Source: a virus. From it: a stretch of DNA of 57,424 nucleotides. The stretch covers positions 1 through 57,424 of the IMG/VR virus record IMGVR_UViG_3300038825_001534. One strand, 5' to 3'. Under the pieces are notes generated by a model, which saw nothing but the letters and a program-made list of their open reading frames with translations, made no database searches and was not told the DNA's origin. The position numbers were made by a program, and so were the translations under genes. The stretch's first letter is position 1. Each line of letters begins with the position of its first letter. This document shows positions 33,856 through 41,031 of the stretch, piece after piece.

Positions 33856-34422
33856 TTACATTAAATCTTTATAGTAATCTAAAGATTTTCCTGGTGGTAA
33901 TTGTTCGTCTTGTAAACCCATTCCTGAAGTTCTAGCTGCACCATAACCTCTAACAGATTTACCCATTGATGCTTTCATCATTTGATCTTCTCTAACTTTT
34001 TTAGCGGCCATACCAACGTTAGCGTACATCATTTTTCCTTTTTTAGCTTTTGTCATTTTTCTCGATTTAGCCATTTTTCCTTTTTCTCTTTTCGAGCTTT
34101 CAGATGCACCTATCATAGACTCAGTTTTTCTAATGTCTCTTTTATCATCACCTTTGACTGACATACCTTTAGTGGCTTTTAACATTTTACCTTTTTTTGC
34201 ATATCCCATTCTATTTCTTACTTTTTCTGGAAGCTTTGCAAGTCCTGGATTTTTTTCTTTGTTCACTTGTTTTAACATTTCTCCTCCAACGCTTTTTTTA
34301 GTCATAATTTTTGCCAACATCTCAGGCTTTAATTGTATAAATATACCCCCAGGTATTTTATTTTTAAATAAAGACCTTTTTGAAACATTTTTTAATATTT
34401 TTAATTTTTCTTTTGTTGTCAT
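33856..34422 (-). CDS. lysine-rich protein with GYGAARTSGMGLQDEQ motif, 188 aa
   Basis: The middle is unusually basic and repetitive (KKGKMLKATKGMSVKGDDKR, KMTKAKKGKMMYAN). The end, GYGAARTSGMGLQDEQLPPG, is a motif found on several small marine phage proteins. An early PGGIFIQLKPEMLAKIM resembles part of the 804-aa internal protein (PGGIFIQLKQAG near residue 660), which may be a shared piece. Likely a virion or DNA-associated protein; not otherwise recognised. Confidence 0.6.
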   Translation of the reverse strand: MTTKEKLKILKNVSKRSLFKNKIPGGIFIQLKPEMLAKIMTKKSVGGEMLKQVNKEKNPGLAKLPEKVRNRMGYAKKGKMLKATKGMSVKGDDKRDIRKTESMIGASESSKREKGKMAKSRKMTKAKKGKMMYANVGMAAKKVREDQMMKASMGKSVRGYGAARTSGMGLQDEQLPPGKSLDYYKDLM

Positions 34423-34430
34423 AATTCTCT

Positions 34431-34706
34431 TTAGATTTCTATCATACCACCATAATACTTCTTGGTAAAGGTGCTGACATTTGTTGGTTTACCACCGACT
34501 CCTTGTGGTTTAGCTCTTTTCCTCGCAACGGCACTCTTCCTTTGAGATTCTGTCATCCTTGCTGCTTTTGCAGCAGGGACGCATTTTGGATACTTTCGTT
34601 TTTGATCCGATTTTAATTTTGAACGACCACAAGGTGCGTATGAACCATCTTTTCGTTTGCTCCCAATATCTACCCACTTCTGATCGAACCATTTCTTTAG
34701 TCCCAT
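34431..34706 (-). CDS. basic conserved phage protein, 91 aa
   Basis: WVDIGSKRKDGSYAPCGRSK, then KRKYPKCVPAAKAARMTESQ, then RKSAVARKRAKPQGVGGKPT, is a series shared with cyanophage and marine phage proteins of unknown function. Two cysteines (CGRSK, KCVP) could bind metal. It lies directly after the tagged-protein trio and its ATG overlaps the stop of the upstream gene. Confidence 0.7.
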   Translation of the reverse strand: MGLKKWFDQKWVDIGSKRKDGSYAPCGRSKLKSDQKRKYPKCVPAAKAARMTESQRKSAVARKRAKPQGVGGKPTNVSTFTKKYYGGMIEI

Positions 34707-35098
34707 TAGAAAACACCTTTAAACTTCAAACCTTTTATCGCAGCTCCACCACCTCTAGCTTCTCCACCAGATTGAAACTTTTTTATAACTTCAAATTCAA
34801 AATTTTTGGCCTTTCCTCTTTTTGTTCCTGATAAAGAAAATTGAGATGAATCGCCTTCTTCAAGATTACCTCTTGTTATACCCAACGTAATCGCACTATT
34901 AATATTTCTTTTGTCTACTTTACTAAATGGTTTTTCAACACTAGATGTAACTTTAGTTTTTCCTTTACCTATATTAAGACCTATTTTAGGAGAAGTAACA
35001 AACTCGTCATCAAAAACACCAACACTTGTGCCTACTGTCGTGCCTTTCATAGTTTTTTTTAAATAGTCTGGAATTATTTTTGATTTTTTTTTACCCAT
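34706..35098 (-). CDS. basic protein with shared C-terminal tag, 130 aa
   Basis: The bulk of the protein is a K/S/T-rich beta-type region (TVGTSVGVFDDEFVTSPKIG and following). The end is ARGGGAAIKGLKFKGVF, nearly identical to the ends of the two upstream neighbours. The bodies of the three proteins are unrelated to each other, so the tail behaves like a portable tag. The gene starts immediately at the stop of the next tagged gene. Function unknown. Confidence 0.65.
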   Translation of the reverse strand: MGKKKSKIIPDYLKKTMKGTTVGTSVGVFDDEFVTSPKIGLNIGKGKTKVTSSVEKPFSKVDKRNINSAITLGITRGNLEEGDSSQFSLSGTKRGKAKNFEFEVIKKFQSGGEARGGGAAIKGLKFKGVF

Positions 35099-35361
35099 TA
35101 AAAGACCCCCTTAAATTTTGTACCTTTTATTGCTGCTCCACCGCCTCTTGCTTTCATCATGCCACCTTTTTTTACTCCACCTCTAATTATATAAGGAGTT
35201 TTTAATATATCTCCAATAAAATCAAAAATATCTTTACTCCCTGACTCTTTTTTCTTTTTCATCTTTTCATTCATTTGTTTTAATTCTAAGTTACTTACTA
35301 TTCTAGATTTTCTTTTCATTGGACTAGGAAGCATCCTTGTTTTTGGCTTTTCTTTTGTCAT
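35098..35361 (-). CDS. basic protein with shared C-terminal tag, 87 aa
   Basis: An 87-residue protein with a very basic N-terminal half (PSPMKRKSRIVSNLELKQMN, KMKKKKE), a short hydrophobic middle (DIFDFIGDILKTPYIIRGG) and the tag ARGGGAAIKGTKFKGVF. The middle could touch a membrane or another protein. The tag is shared with the genes on either side. Coupled by a one-base overlap. Confidence 0.65.
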   Translation of the reverse strand: MTKEKPKTRMLPSPMKRKSRIVSNLELKQMNEKMKKKKESGSKDIFDFIGDILKTPYIIRGGVKKGGMMKARGGGAAIKGTKFKGVF

Positions 35362-35699
35362 TAAAACACTCCCTCGAATTTCGTTCCTTTGATAGCGGCA
35401 CCACCTCCACGAGACATACCACCATTTTTAAATCTTTTGTTTGGGACATAATCCATTTTAAATCTATTACCATAACTTTCACCCATAATCGAACCTTTTG
35501 GTCTTGCACTAGGTTTACCAACCTTTTGTGGTTTTGTTTTTTTAATTAAATTTGGATTTGTTCTATCTCGTAAAATTTTTAAATCTTTACCACTTAACGG
35601 TGAAGTAAAACCCATAGATTCTAATTTTTTTTCGTTAATTTTTCTTAATGTTTTGATTCTGTTTCTTTTTTGAAAATTTATATTTTTTTTAGTCGTCAT
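35361..35699 (-). CDS. basic protein with shared C-terminal tag, 112 aa
   Basis: It starts MTTKKNINFQKRNRIKTLRK and has KKLESMGFTSPLSGKDLKIL in the middle. The end is SRGGGAAIKGTKFEGVF, differing from its neighbours at only a few positions. Together the three genes form a tandem set with different bodies and one tail. No enzyme motif is seen. Confidence 0.65.
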   Translation of the reverse strand: MTTKKNINFQKRNRIKTLRKINEKKLESMGFTSPLSGKDLKILRDRTNPNLIKKTKPQKVGKPSARPKGSIMGESYGNRFKMDYVPNKRFKNGGMSRGGGAAIKGTKFEGVF

Positions 35700-36087
35700 T
35701 AATCATACCCTTATAATAATTATTTAAACTTTTATTAGATACCTCATGACCTGCTAAGTTTCCTTGAATGTAACTTCCATCATAAGGTTGAAGTTTTTGA
35801 GCAAATTTTCCATCTGAAGCTTTTACAAGTGAATCTAAAGTTTTAGCTTGTGCTTTATGTAAACCTGATGCCTTATGTAAAGCACTTGCAACTTTTTTAA
35901 TTTTAGCCTCTCCACCTCCTACTTTACCTGCAGGTTTCGGTCCTCTAAAATCTTTTCTTTTTACACCAGATGGATCTTTAATTTTTCCTGCACAAATTTT
36001 ACTAGCGTATGCATTAGCATATGCTGATGGATAAACTCGAAATTTTCGCTTTGCTGCGGCTTTTCCTCTTGGGCATAATTTTGTCAT
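35689..36087 (-). CDS. basic conserved phage protein (KRKFRVYPSAYANAYA), 132 aa
   Basis: The start LCPRGKAAAKRKFRVYPSAY, followed by ANAYASKICAGKIKDPSGVK, is a strongly conserved phage signature of unknown function. The remainder is helical and Lys-rich. A near-consensus promoter ends 9 nt before its ATG. It heads the run of basic proteins that includes the tagged trio. Probable virion or DNA-associated protein. Confidence 0.7.
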   Translation of the reverse strand: MTKLCPRGKAAAKRKFRVYPSAYANAYASKICAGKIKDPSGVKRKDFRGPKPAGKVGGGEAKIKKVASALHKASGLHKAQAKTLDSLVKASDGKFAQKLQPYDGSYIQGNLAGHEVSNKSLNNYYKGMINDD

Positions 36088-36095
36088 GATGCAAA

Positions 36096-36124
36096 ATTAT
36101 ACCATCTATTAATAGCTCAGTCTA
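36096..36124 (-). promoter_or_regulatory. sigma70-like promoter before the basic-protein run
   Basis: On the minus strand TAGACT (36119-36124) and a perfect GG-extended TATAAT (36096-36101) are 17 bases apart. The -10 box lies 8 nt upstream of the ATG at 36087, so the transcript would be nearly leaderless. The -35 box matches four of six bases and overlaps the stop of the 43-aa gene. Confidence 0.55.
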
Positions 36125-36253
36125 TGCTTTGAAAAGAGGGTTTCTTTTTCTTTTAATTGCTGCAATGACTCTTCTTTTTTTCTTTTTTTCGTCCCTTGCA
36201 CCTCTCAATTTACCCTCAATTTGTTTTGGTATTTGTGATCTTGATATTGGCAT
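36122..36253 (-). CDS. small basic protein, 43 aa
   Basis: A 43-residue frame beginning MPISRSQIPKQIEGKLRGAR and ending KRKRNPLFKA, with a run of lysines and arginines. The MPISRSQ start is shared with other small pelagic phage proteins. It begins one base after the stop of the oxygenase gene. Nucleic acid binding is likely from charge. Confidence 0.55.
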   Translation of the reverse strand: MPISRSQIPKQIEGKLRGARDEKKKKRRVIAAIKRKRNPLFKA

Positions 36254-36254
36254 T

Positions 36255-36800
36255 TTATATTTCTATTACTATATTTAATGAAACTCTTCCCTTATCTTTA
36301 ACAGTTGAATACGAACTATGCAACCATTCACTTTTAAATATTTTAGCTTGTGAAACTACATCATCATATTTTTTTCCTAATATTATTGTACCACCATCTG
36401 TAGTATGAAAATTATAAACAATTGATATGAAATTATTACATTTAGAATCTCTATGGTCTGTAGCACACTGATTACGACAATAATAATTATATCCTACTCT
36501 AAAAATATTTTTATATTTAAATTTAAGCCTTTTTGAAATTTGATTAACTATTACAAATGCATAGATATTAAGAGGATCATCAAACAAATTCTCTTGAAAA
36601 TTACATGCAGTTTCACATAAAAAACCAGCGTGTTGCACTTCATCTAAAAGGGCTTTGTTAAGTCTTTTACCAGGTTCAGGATTATTTACACCAATCTGAA
36701 AACTTTTATTAGCAAATAAAAATTCTAATATATTTAAATTATCAATATTAGATAGAACATCATCCAATAAAATTGGTTCTTTTATTTTTAAAATATCCAT
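36255..36800 (-). CDS. 2OG-Fe(II) oxygenase-like protein, 181 aa
   Basis: CATDHRDSKCNNFISIVYNF at about 112-131 contains the HxD pair (His116, Asp118), and TTDGGTIILGKKYDDVVSQA continues the sheet. FKSEWLHSSYSTVKDKGRVS at about 155-174 carries distal His161 and the 2OG-binding Arg172. All iron and 2OG ligands are visible, so it should be active. It lies between the endolysin and the basic-protein run and overlaps the endolysin start by one base. Confidence 0.8.
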   Translation of the reverse strand: MDILKIKEPILLDDVLSNIDNLNILEFLFANKSFQIGVNNPEPGKRLNKALLDEVQHAGFLCETACNFQENLFDDPLNIYAFVIVNQISKRLKFKYKNIFRVGYNYYCRNQCATDHRDSKCNNFISIVYNFHTTDGGTIILGKKYDDVVSQAKIFKSEWLHSSYSTVKDKGRVSLNIVIEI

Positions 36801-37276
36801 TAAACAAGATTTCTAGCAGAACCTAATAGAGGTTTATATTTTGTTTTACCTTCTGATCTATACGCATGTAGATAAGAAGCTCTTGGTGTCCCTTCAATCC
36901 AACTTGCGTGAATCCATCCACTGTTAGGTTCACCTGGAGTATAGAACTCAAGGATAAGCTGATCTGGAGAAAGGTTAGATTTAATCCAATCAAATAGTTC
37001 AGCATTGTCCACTCCGATACATTCAAAATCTGCCGCCTCTGCACGGGCATGTTGTGACCTGCTCGAGCTTCCAATGGCTTCACACAACTCTACACTACGA
37101 AAACCGCTAGTTATCTTAACTCGGCCAAAATGGTCACGTACTGGTTGCAAAATATTTTCGCATAATGCTTTTAATTTTTCTATTTGTTCTGCGTTAGGGT
37201 TGTTATTAATACCCTTACGTATAGCAGTGTCTGATTTAGTTAACTCTGAAAGAGTGAAATTACGTGAAAGATTCAT
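36800..37276 (-). CDS. peptidase M15 endolysin
   Basis: A 158-aa zinc D-Ala-D-Ala peptidase. SSRSQHARAEAADFECIG at about 71-88 gives the zinc ligands His76 and Asp83, and SGWIHASWIEGTPR gives His123. It is a single-domain enzyme without signal peptide, so it needs a holin to reach the peptidoglycan. It clusters with small membrane proteins at 37284-38169 that are candidates for that job. Confidence 0.92.
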   Translation of the reverse strand: MNLSRNFTLSELTKSDTAIRKGINNNPNAEQIEKLKALCENILQPVRDHFGRVKITSGFRSVELCEAIGSSSRSQHARAEAADFECIGVDNAELFDWIKSNLSPDQLILEFYTPGEPNSGWIHASWIEGTPRASYLHAYRSEGKTKYKPLLGSARNLV

Positions 37277-37283
37277 ATTACTC

Positions 37284-37499
37284 CTATTCTATAATAAGTT
37301 TTTTAATTGATTTACTACCATCAATGTTATCTTCTAATTCTGCAGAACCCTTCCAGCATTTGTACATTACAGTTTCTGAATATTGTCTCTCTGCCTGACG
37401 CTTGCCACGTAAACATTGTGCCATACCTTCAGGCTGCAAACGGGCCTCCTTGATCTCGGCGTTGACAAACATAAGCAGGGCTACTACAGATTCTATCAT
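37284..37499 (-). CDS. small exported-type cysteine protein, 71 aa
   Basis: The N-terminus MIESVVALLMFVNAEI is hydrophobic and two cysteines follow (AQCLRGKRQA, MYKCWKGSAE). This matches a family of short proteins found beside the endolysin in pelagic phages. It may sit in the periplasm and act in lysis or entry exclusion; both are inference. The stop of the next gene overlaps its start by 4 nt. Confidence 0.6.
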   Translation of the reverse strand: MIESVVALLMFVNAEIKEARLQPEGMAQCLRGKRQAERQYSETVMYKCWKGSAELEDNIDGSKSIKKLIIE

Positions 37500-37927
37500 T
37501 GTGAATAACTCCCACTACCGTTTGTGTATTTCATTTCTCTGTTTGCATCTTTTAGTTTTTCAATGTCTTCTAAAGCTTTTTTAAGTTGACCTTCAATAAA
37601 CTCAATTTTAATTTTATTACTCATATTCGTCTCTTGATTTGATGCTAGTTTTTCTACTTGTTTATACAGATCTTCGATAAGCATAAATTGTTCCGAGTCC
37701 GCGGGAAGTGAGCCAAGTTGGCCCCGTGGCCATTTTATTCTAAAGTCTGTATTCTCTGTTAAATCTTTTTCCATCAACTCTAATCTTGTTGAGTGTTGGT
37801 TTAAACGTTCTACCATTTGAAAATAACCCATGGTGCCGAGAGCAACGATGATTATCAGGCTGGCAACCGTCTTCATAGGCATTTGCACGGCGGCCTCTTC
37901 AGAGATGTTTAAAGGTTTATTAGCCAA
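37496..37927 (-). CDS. single-TM coiled-coil lysis-region protein, 143 aa
   Basis: The start codon is TTG at 37927, supported by AAAGGAAAG just upstream and by the familiar MANKPLNISEEAAVQM opening. One membrane segment, TVASLIIIVALGTMGYF, lies at about 20-36, and the rest is periplasmic coiled coil (FIEGQLKKALEDIEKLKDAN). RIKWPRGQLGSLPADSEQFM is the conserved core. It resembles spanin- or holin-like phage proteins. Probable lysis role. Confidence 0.7.
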   Translation of the reverse strand: MANKPLNISEEAAVQMPMKTVASLIIIVALGTMGYFQMVERLNQHSTRLELMEKDLTENTDFRIKWPRGQLGSLPADSEQFMLIEDLYKQVEKLASNQETNMSNKIKIEFIEGQLKKALEDIEKLKDANREMKYTNGSGSYSQ

Positions 37928-38084
37928 GTTTCTTTCCTTTGTTTATTCCTTTTTTAATAATATAAGATTGCGTCCCATTTGCTCCAATGTCAACTTCTTG
38001 TCGAAGTGTTTTTTGTAGCAATTTTACTTTATTTTTTTCTTTTTCTTTTTTTGAATAACTTTCCAATAGTCTTGTGTCCCTCAT
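37920..38084 (-). CDS. small basic protein, 54 aa
   Basis: An ATG at 38084, 7 nt after an AGGAGA ribosome site, opens a 54-codon frame. It begins MRDTRLLESYSKKEKEKNKV and ends KKGINKGKKLG. Its stop overlaps the TTG start of the next gene by 8 nt. The strong ribosome site and overlap pattern support it. Function unknown. Confidence 0.6.
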   Translation of the reverse strand: MRDTRLLESYSKKEKEKNKVKLLQKTLRQEVDIGANGTQSYIIKKGINKGKKLG

Positions 38085-38169
38085 ACAAAAACTCTCCTAA
38101 TTTTAGCATAAAATTATCTACTACTCCAAAAAATTTATATATAAATTTATCAATCATTCTTTTTTCCAT
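38029..38169 (-). CDS. small amphipathic protein, 46 aa
   Basis: From the ATG at 38169 the protein is MEKRMIDKFIYKFFGVVDNF, an amphipathic aromatic helix, followed by a KKRKRKK end. Similar peptides (IDKFLYKFFG type) recur near lysis genes in pelagic phages. It overlaps the end of the upstream gene by 20 nt and the small gene at 38084 by 56 nt. A membrane-surface role is plausible. Confidence 0.5.
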   Translation of the reverse strand: MEKRMIDKFIYKFFGVVDNFMLKLGEFLYEGHKTIGKLFKKRKRKK

Positions 38170-38869
38170 TATTCTCAAAAGACATATCATCTGCATAATC
38201 CATATACGACTCATATGTTCTCTTGTCATCTTTTATTTTTTCCATTTGGTAAAACATTTTATCAGAATCCTCTGTGACCATGCTAGAGTCTTCTGCATCC
38301 CAATAAGTAGTTTGGACTTTATAGTCAGGCCAATTGTTATCAGTAGTATAGCTAGTACAGTGCCACAAAATACGATTATTAGGCTGAGCTGCAAAATTAC
38401 CGTTATCAAGCTCCAATATATGTGCACACTTATGTTCTTGAGGTATTTCAGAATGTTCTGTATCAAGGATATTAACGTCTGGATGAGCCCAGTCGATTGT
38501 GAAAAGATATTTACCATGATAAAATTTTTTATCTAAACCTAAATACTTACCTTTTAAACCATCCAGCCAATCAAAACAAGTGACACTAGGCCAGTAACTA
38601 AAACAATTCCACAATTCCAACTCGTGGACTTGCATATCGGGCACTTCGGCTCGATCAAATTGTTTTTGGAAAAATGCTGAGATAGGCAATCTCCAATAAC
38701 ACGCACCATTCGGTAACATGATGTTAAATAAGATAGCCCTTCCTGAAATACTGCTAATACTAAAGATAACGCAGTCACTATACTGTCCTTTATTTTCTGT
38801 AAGATCATAAAGATACTCCTTCCTTATTTTACAATAAATTGGTGGTATATTTGCATTTAAATAAGCCAT
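38150..38869 (-). CDS. conserved pelagic phage protein, 239 aa
   Basis: The start MAYLNANIPPIYCKIRKEYL, followed by YDLTENKGQYSDCVIFSISS, is a series I recognise as a widely shared protein of unknown function in marine podoviruses. Later blocks are LELWNCFSYWPSVTCFDWLD and IPQEHKCAHILELDNGNFAA, then QPNNRILWHCTSYT. It is Trp- and Cys-rich. It lies between the lysis region and structural genes; no enzyme motif is clear. Confidence 0.72.
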   Translation of the reverse strand: MAYLNANIPPIYCKIRKEYLYDLTENKGQYSDCVIFSISSISGRAILFNIMLPNGACYWRLPISAFFQKQFDRAEVPDMQVHELELWNCFSYWPSVTCFDWLDGLKGKYLGLDKKFYHGKYLFTIDWAHPDVNILDTEHSEIPQEHKCAHILELDNGNFAAQPNNRILWHCTSYTTDNNWPDYKVQTTYWDAEDSSMVTEDSDKMFYQMEKIKDDKRTYESYMDYADDMSFENNGKKND

Positions 38870-38876
38870 TCATATT

Positions 38877-39494
38877 TCATTTTAAGTAAGTATAACTCAA
38901 ATCATTTGGTTTTTCAATTTCTTCATATTTTTTTTGTAGATCAACACACAAATTTTTTAACAATTGGTAGATAAATGGTGTAAATTTATTGAAGCACGCA
39001 CTTTCACAAATAATAACTTTATCAGTTTTAGGTATTTTTAAATCAGATAAATTATTAAAAATTTTAAATATTTCTAGATTTCTTAAAAAAGTATGTTTTA
39101 ATAAAACTTTCTCATCATAGTCTGAGTTGTAATTTTTTACCCAAACATAACCTTTAATTTTTTTTTCAAACATTGCTCCCATAACCCAACTACCTTCATC
39201 TACTTTATTTTCACTTAAATATTGTAAATGATCTGGATTATAAAAAATATCGTGATGATGATCTATATTATAAATAATAGAATTTTTATCTATTAAATCA
39301 TATGCGTGATGATGTTGTTTAATAAAATATACAGGTATATTTGTCTTAAATAATTTTGTGCAGAGAGATATGATTTCTAAGTTTTGTCTATCTGTTAGGG
39401 ACCAATCTAAATCAATAGTTAAGATATGTTTAACATTTCCATCTACGTCTTGCTTGTCTAATTCTTGAGTTTGGGTCATTTCTTGTTTTTGCAC
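38877..39494 (-). CDS. UPF0489-like putative metal hydrolase, 205 aa
   Basis: KHILTIDLDWSLTDRQNLEI at about 22-41 provides an Asp pair, and FIKQHHHAYDLIDKNSI with IIYNIDHHHDIFYNP provides histidine clusters. This D-x-D...HHH...DHHHD arrangement resembles the UPF0489/C5orf22-like arginase-deacetylase fold. Activity and substrate are unknown. The start overlaps the end of the previous gene by 65 nt; MTQTQ at 39479 is an alternative. Confidence 0.6.
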   Translation of the reverse strand: MQKQEMTQTQELDKQDVDGNVKHILTIDLDWSLTDRQNLEIISLCTKLFKTNIPVYFIKQHHHAYDLIDKNSIIYNIDHHHDIFYNPDHLQYLSENKVDEGSWVMGAMFEKKIKGYVWVKNYNSDYDEKVLLKHTFLRNLEIFKIFNNLSDLKIPKTDKVIICESACFNKFTPFIYQLLKNLCVDLQKKYEEIEKPNDLSYTYLK

Positions 39495-39753
39495 TAGCTC
39501 TTTTTAACTGACCTAAGCTTCTAGCGCAATAACTTTTTCTTCTTTTAGCGTCTTTTGATCCAGGTTTTACTTTACCAGTAACGGCAGTTTTAAGTTTTGA
39601 TCCAGGATTTTCTCTTCGGTATCTTGCAACACCTGCTTTAGTCATACCTGCACCAGCTTCTGTTTTTCTAAAATATTTTTTGGTTTTAGGTGGTTGCACA
39701 TCGCCCCCACGCTTAAAACCTAAAATGTCATCGTAATACGAATTAAGCATCAA
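39430..39753 (-). CDS. basic conserved phage protein (GAGMTKAGVARYRRENPGSK), 107 aa
   Basis: The block GAGMTKAGVARYRRENPGSK, followed by LKTAVTGKVKPGSKDAKRRK and SYCARSLGQLKRA, is shared with many cyanophage and pelagic phage genomes; function is unknown. It is highly basic and ends IRQARRRWKC with a C-terminal cysteine. Its conservation near head genes suggests a virion or DNA-packaging association. Confidence 0.72.
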   Translation of the reverse strand: MMLNSYYDDILGFKRGGDVQPPKTKKYFRKTEAGAGMTKAGVARYRRENPGSKLKTAVTGKVKPGSKDAKRRKSYCARSLGQLKRASAKTRNDPNSRIRQARRRWKC

Positions 39754-40342
39754 AATAAACAGTTACTGAATTGCAATTAACTTCTGAAAAACTAACAAAA
39801 GCACCACTTTTATAAAGAATTCCATCTTGTGGAATATTAATAGTGCTAATGTCTCCTTCAGTTGCAGTTGTTCTAACTGTTAATAAAGAATCTCCAGAAA
39901 TACTTTCGTCTCTCACTTCTACACTTCCAATTGCTCCACCTGAAGCCACGTTTGCTTGTCTAACTCTTGTTCTTCCCGCAAATATAGAACCAAAAACATC
40001 AGCAGTCATACCTAATGAAACATTTGCTGCTGGTTGAGCACTAACGGTTGCAGAGGTAATTGTTAAGAAAGCAGTTGTAGTTCCAGCAGTCGTAGTTGCT
40101 GATCCTGGTAAATTGATTACCTCTGTAGCAGCATTTCCTTTTTCATCTGTTCCAACAATAGTTACTGTGATTGTAGACTCGTCCCCGAGAGTAGTCGCAG
40201 TAATTTTTCTAGCAGTATTAGTCCCAAAAGATGTATTTGCTAAAGTAAAAGTTGTTGTTGGTCTAGCAGCCACAGCAACATACGTATTAGAAGAAGCATT
40301 CGAGTCGATAAAAGTTTTCGACTTTACGTCACCCATGTACAT
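39743..40342 (-). CDS. Thr/Ala-rich structural protein, 199 aa
   Basis: Beta-rich and low in charge, with short strands separated by Thr/Ser/Gly loops (TTAGTTTAFLTITSATVSAQ). It begins MYMGDVKSKTFIDSNASSNT after an AGGAGA site 6 nt upstream. This composition and position next to the head genes are typical of decoration or tail-tube type proteins. No motif identifies it further. Confidence 0.62.
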   Translation of the reverse strand: MYMGDVKSKTFIDSNASSNTYVAVAARPTTTFTLANTSFGTNTARKITATTLGDESTITVTIVGTDEKGNAATEVINLPGSATTTAGTTTAFLTITSATVSAQPAANVSLGMTADVFGSIFAGRTRVRQANVASGGAIGSVEVRDESISGDSLLTVRTTATEGDISTINIPQDGILYKSGAFVSFSEVNCNSVTVYFDA

Positions 40343-40361
40343 ATTTATTCTCCTATAGTTT

Positions 40362-40383
40362 GTGGCTCTCCGAAGAGAGCCAC
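40362..40383 (-). other. stable mRNA hairpin with UUCG tetraloop
   Basis: On the minus strand the RNA reads GUGGCUCUC-UUCG-GAGAGCCAC, a perfect 9-bp stem closed by C(UUCG)G, the most stable tetraloop known. No U-run follows, so it is not a classical terminator. It lies in the 51-bp gap between two structural genes and may stabilise, process or attenuate the transcript. Confidence 0.7.
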
Positions 40384-40393
40384 TAATTATTTA

Positions 40394-40939
40394 TTACTGA
40401 TCATCAAAAGGTGTTGCTAAAGTTCCTGTAGCATTTAGTAATCCTTGTACTAAATACAAGTTTGCTGCTATTGCAGTAAATTTAACATAACTACCTTTTA
40501 ACCCACCTGTTGTTGCAACAGAAGCACCAGCTTCTCCATTTAAGTTCATCTCGTTATTTGTTGCAGCTGGAACAAATTGTTTTCCAGCAGTTGACGCATC
40601 AATTCCAAGAGTAACCATACCAACAAATTTGTCAGCAGTGTTAGCAGTTTGGATAGTTCCAGTGAAATCATCTGTAAAAAGAATTTCAAAAGTTGTTCCA
40701 ATTGTGTTTGCATTATTTGGATCACTTCCTGGTCCTGCAATAGCAGAGTCAGCAGTTGAAACAATTGAAGGTATTGTAATTGCAGTTGGTGTTCCTGCAG
40801 GATCCATTGTTACTAATCTTCCCGCATGATCAGCAACATTTAAATCTGTTGCTAAGGTAACAGCTTTTACTGCAGCAGGTCCTAAATTAATAAAACCATT
40901 TTTTGATCTGACTGGTCCGTCAAATGTAGTATTTGCCAT
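40394..40939 (-). CDS. virion structural protein, 181 aa
   Basis: It starts MANTTFDGPVRSKNGFINLG, a common opening of small head proteins in marine phages, and continues as a beta-rich Thr/Ala sequence ending YLVQGLLNATGTLATPFDDQ. Located directly after the major capsid transcription terminator, it may be a decoration or head-vertex protein. Inferred from position and family recall. Confidence 0.65.
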   Translation of the reverse strand: MANTTFDGPVRSKNGFINLGPAAVKAVTLATDLNVADHAGRLVTMDPAGTPTAITIPSIVSTADSAIAGPGSDPNNANTIGTTFEILFTDDFTGTIQTANTADKFVGMVTLGIDASTAGKQFVPAATNNEMNLNGEAGASVATTGGLKGSYVKFTAIAANLYLVQGLLNATGTLATPFDDQ

Positions 40940-40963
40940 AATATTCTCCTTTGTATAGCGTTA

Positions 40964-41006
40964 ATTTTGTAGTCTCTATACCGTCTGCCTAGTCAGTCTA
41001 CAAAAT
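40964..41006 (-). promoter_or_regulatory. leader inverted repeat before the 181-aa gene
   Basis: The minus strand has ATTTTGTAG and CTACAAAAT arms (9 bp) around a 25-base loop, ending 25 nt before the ATG at 40939. A stem-loop in the 5' leader is likely. It follows the capsid terminator and a TATAAT at about 41028-41033, so a new transcript probably starts here. Confidence 0.45.
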
Positions 41007-41031
41007 AATTATTTACTAGGTGTTTTTATTA

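Noticed and set aside
34510-34716. 68-aa minus frame overlapping the 91-aa basic protein
   Set aside because: It is an alternative frame of the well-conserved basic protein without any recognisable pattern of its own.
37979-38536. 185-aa plus-strand frame across the lysis region
   Set aside because: It is the antisense of real minus genes, rich in Ile/Phe/Cys as expected from complement of A/K-rich coding, with no family pattern.
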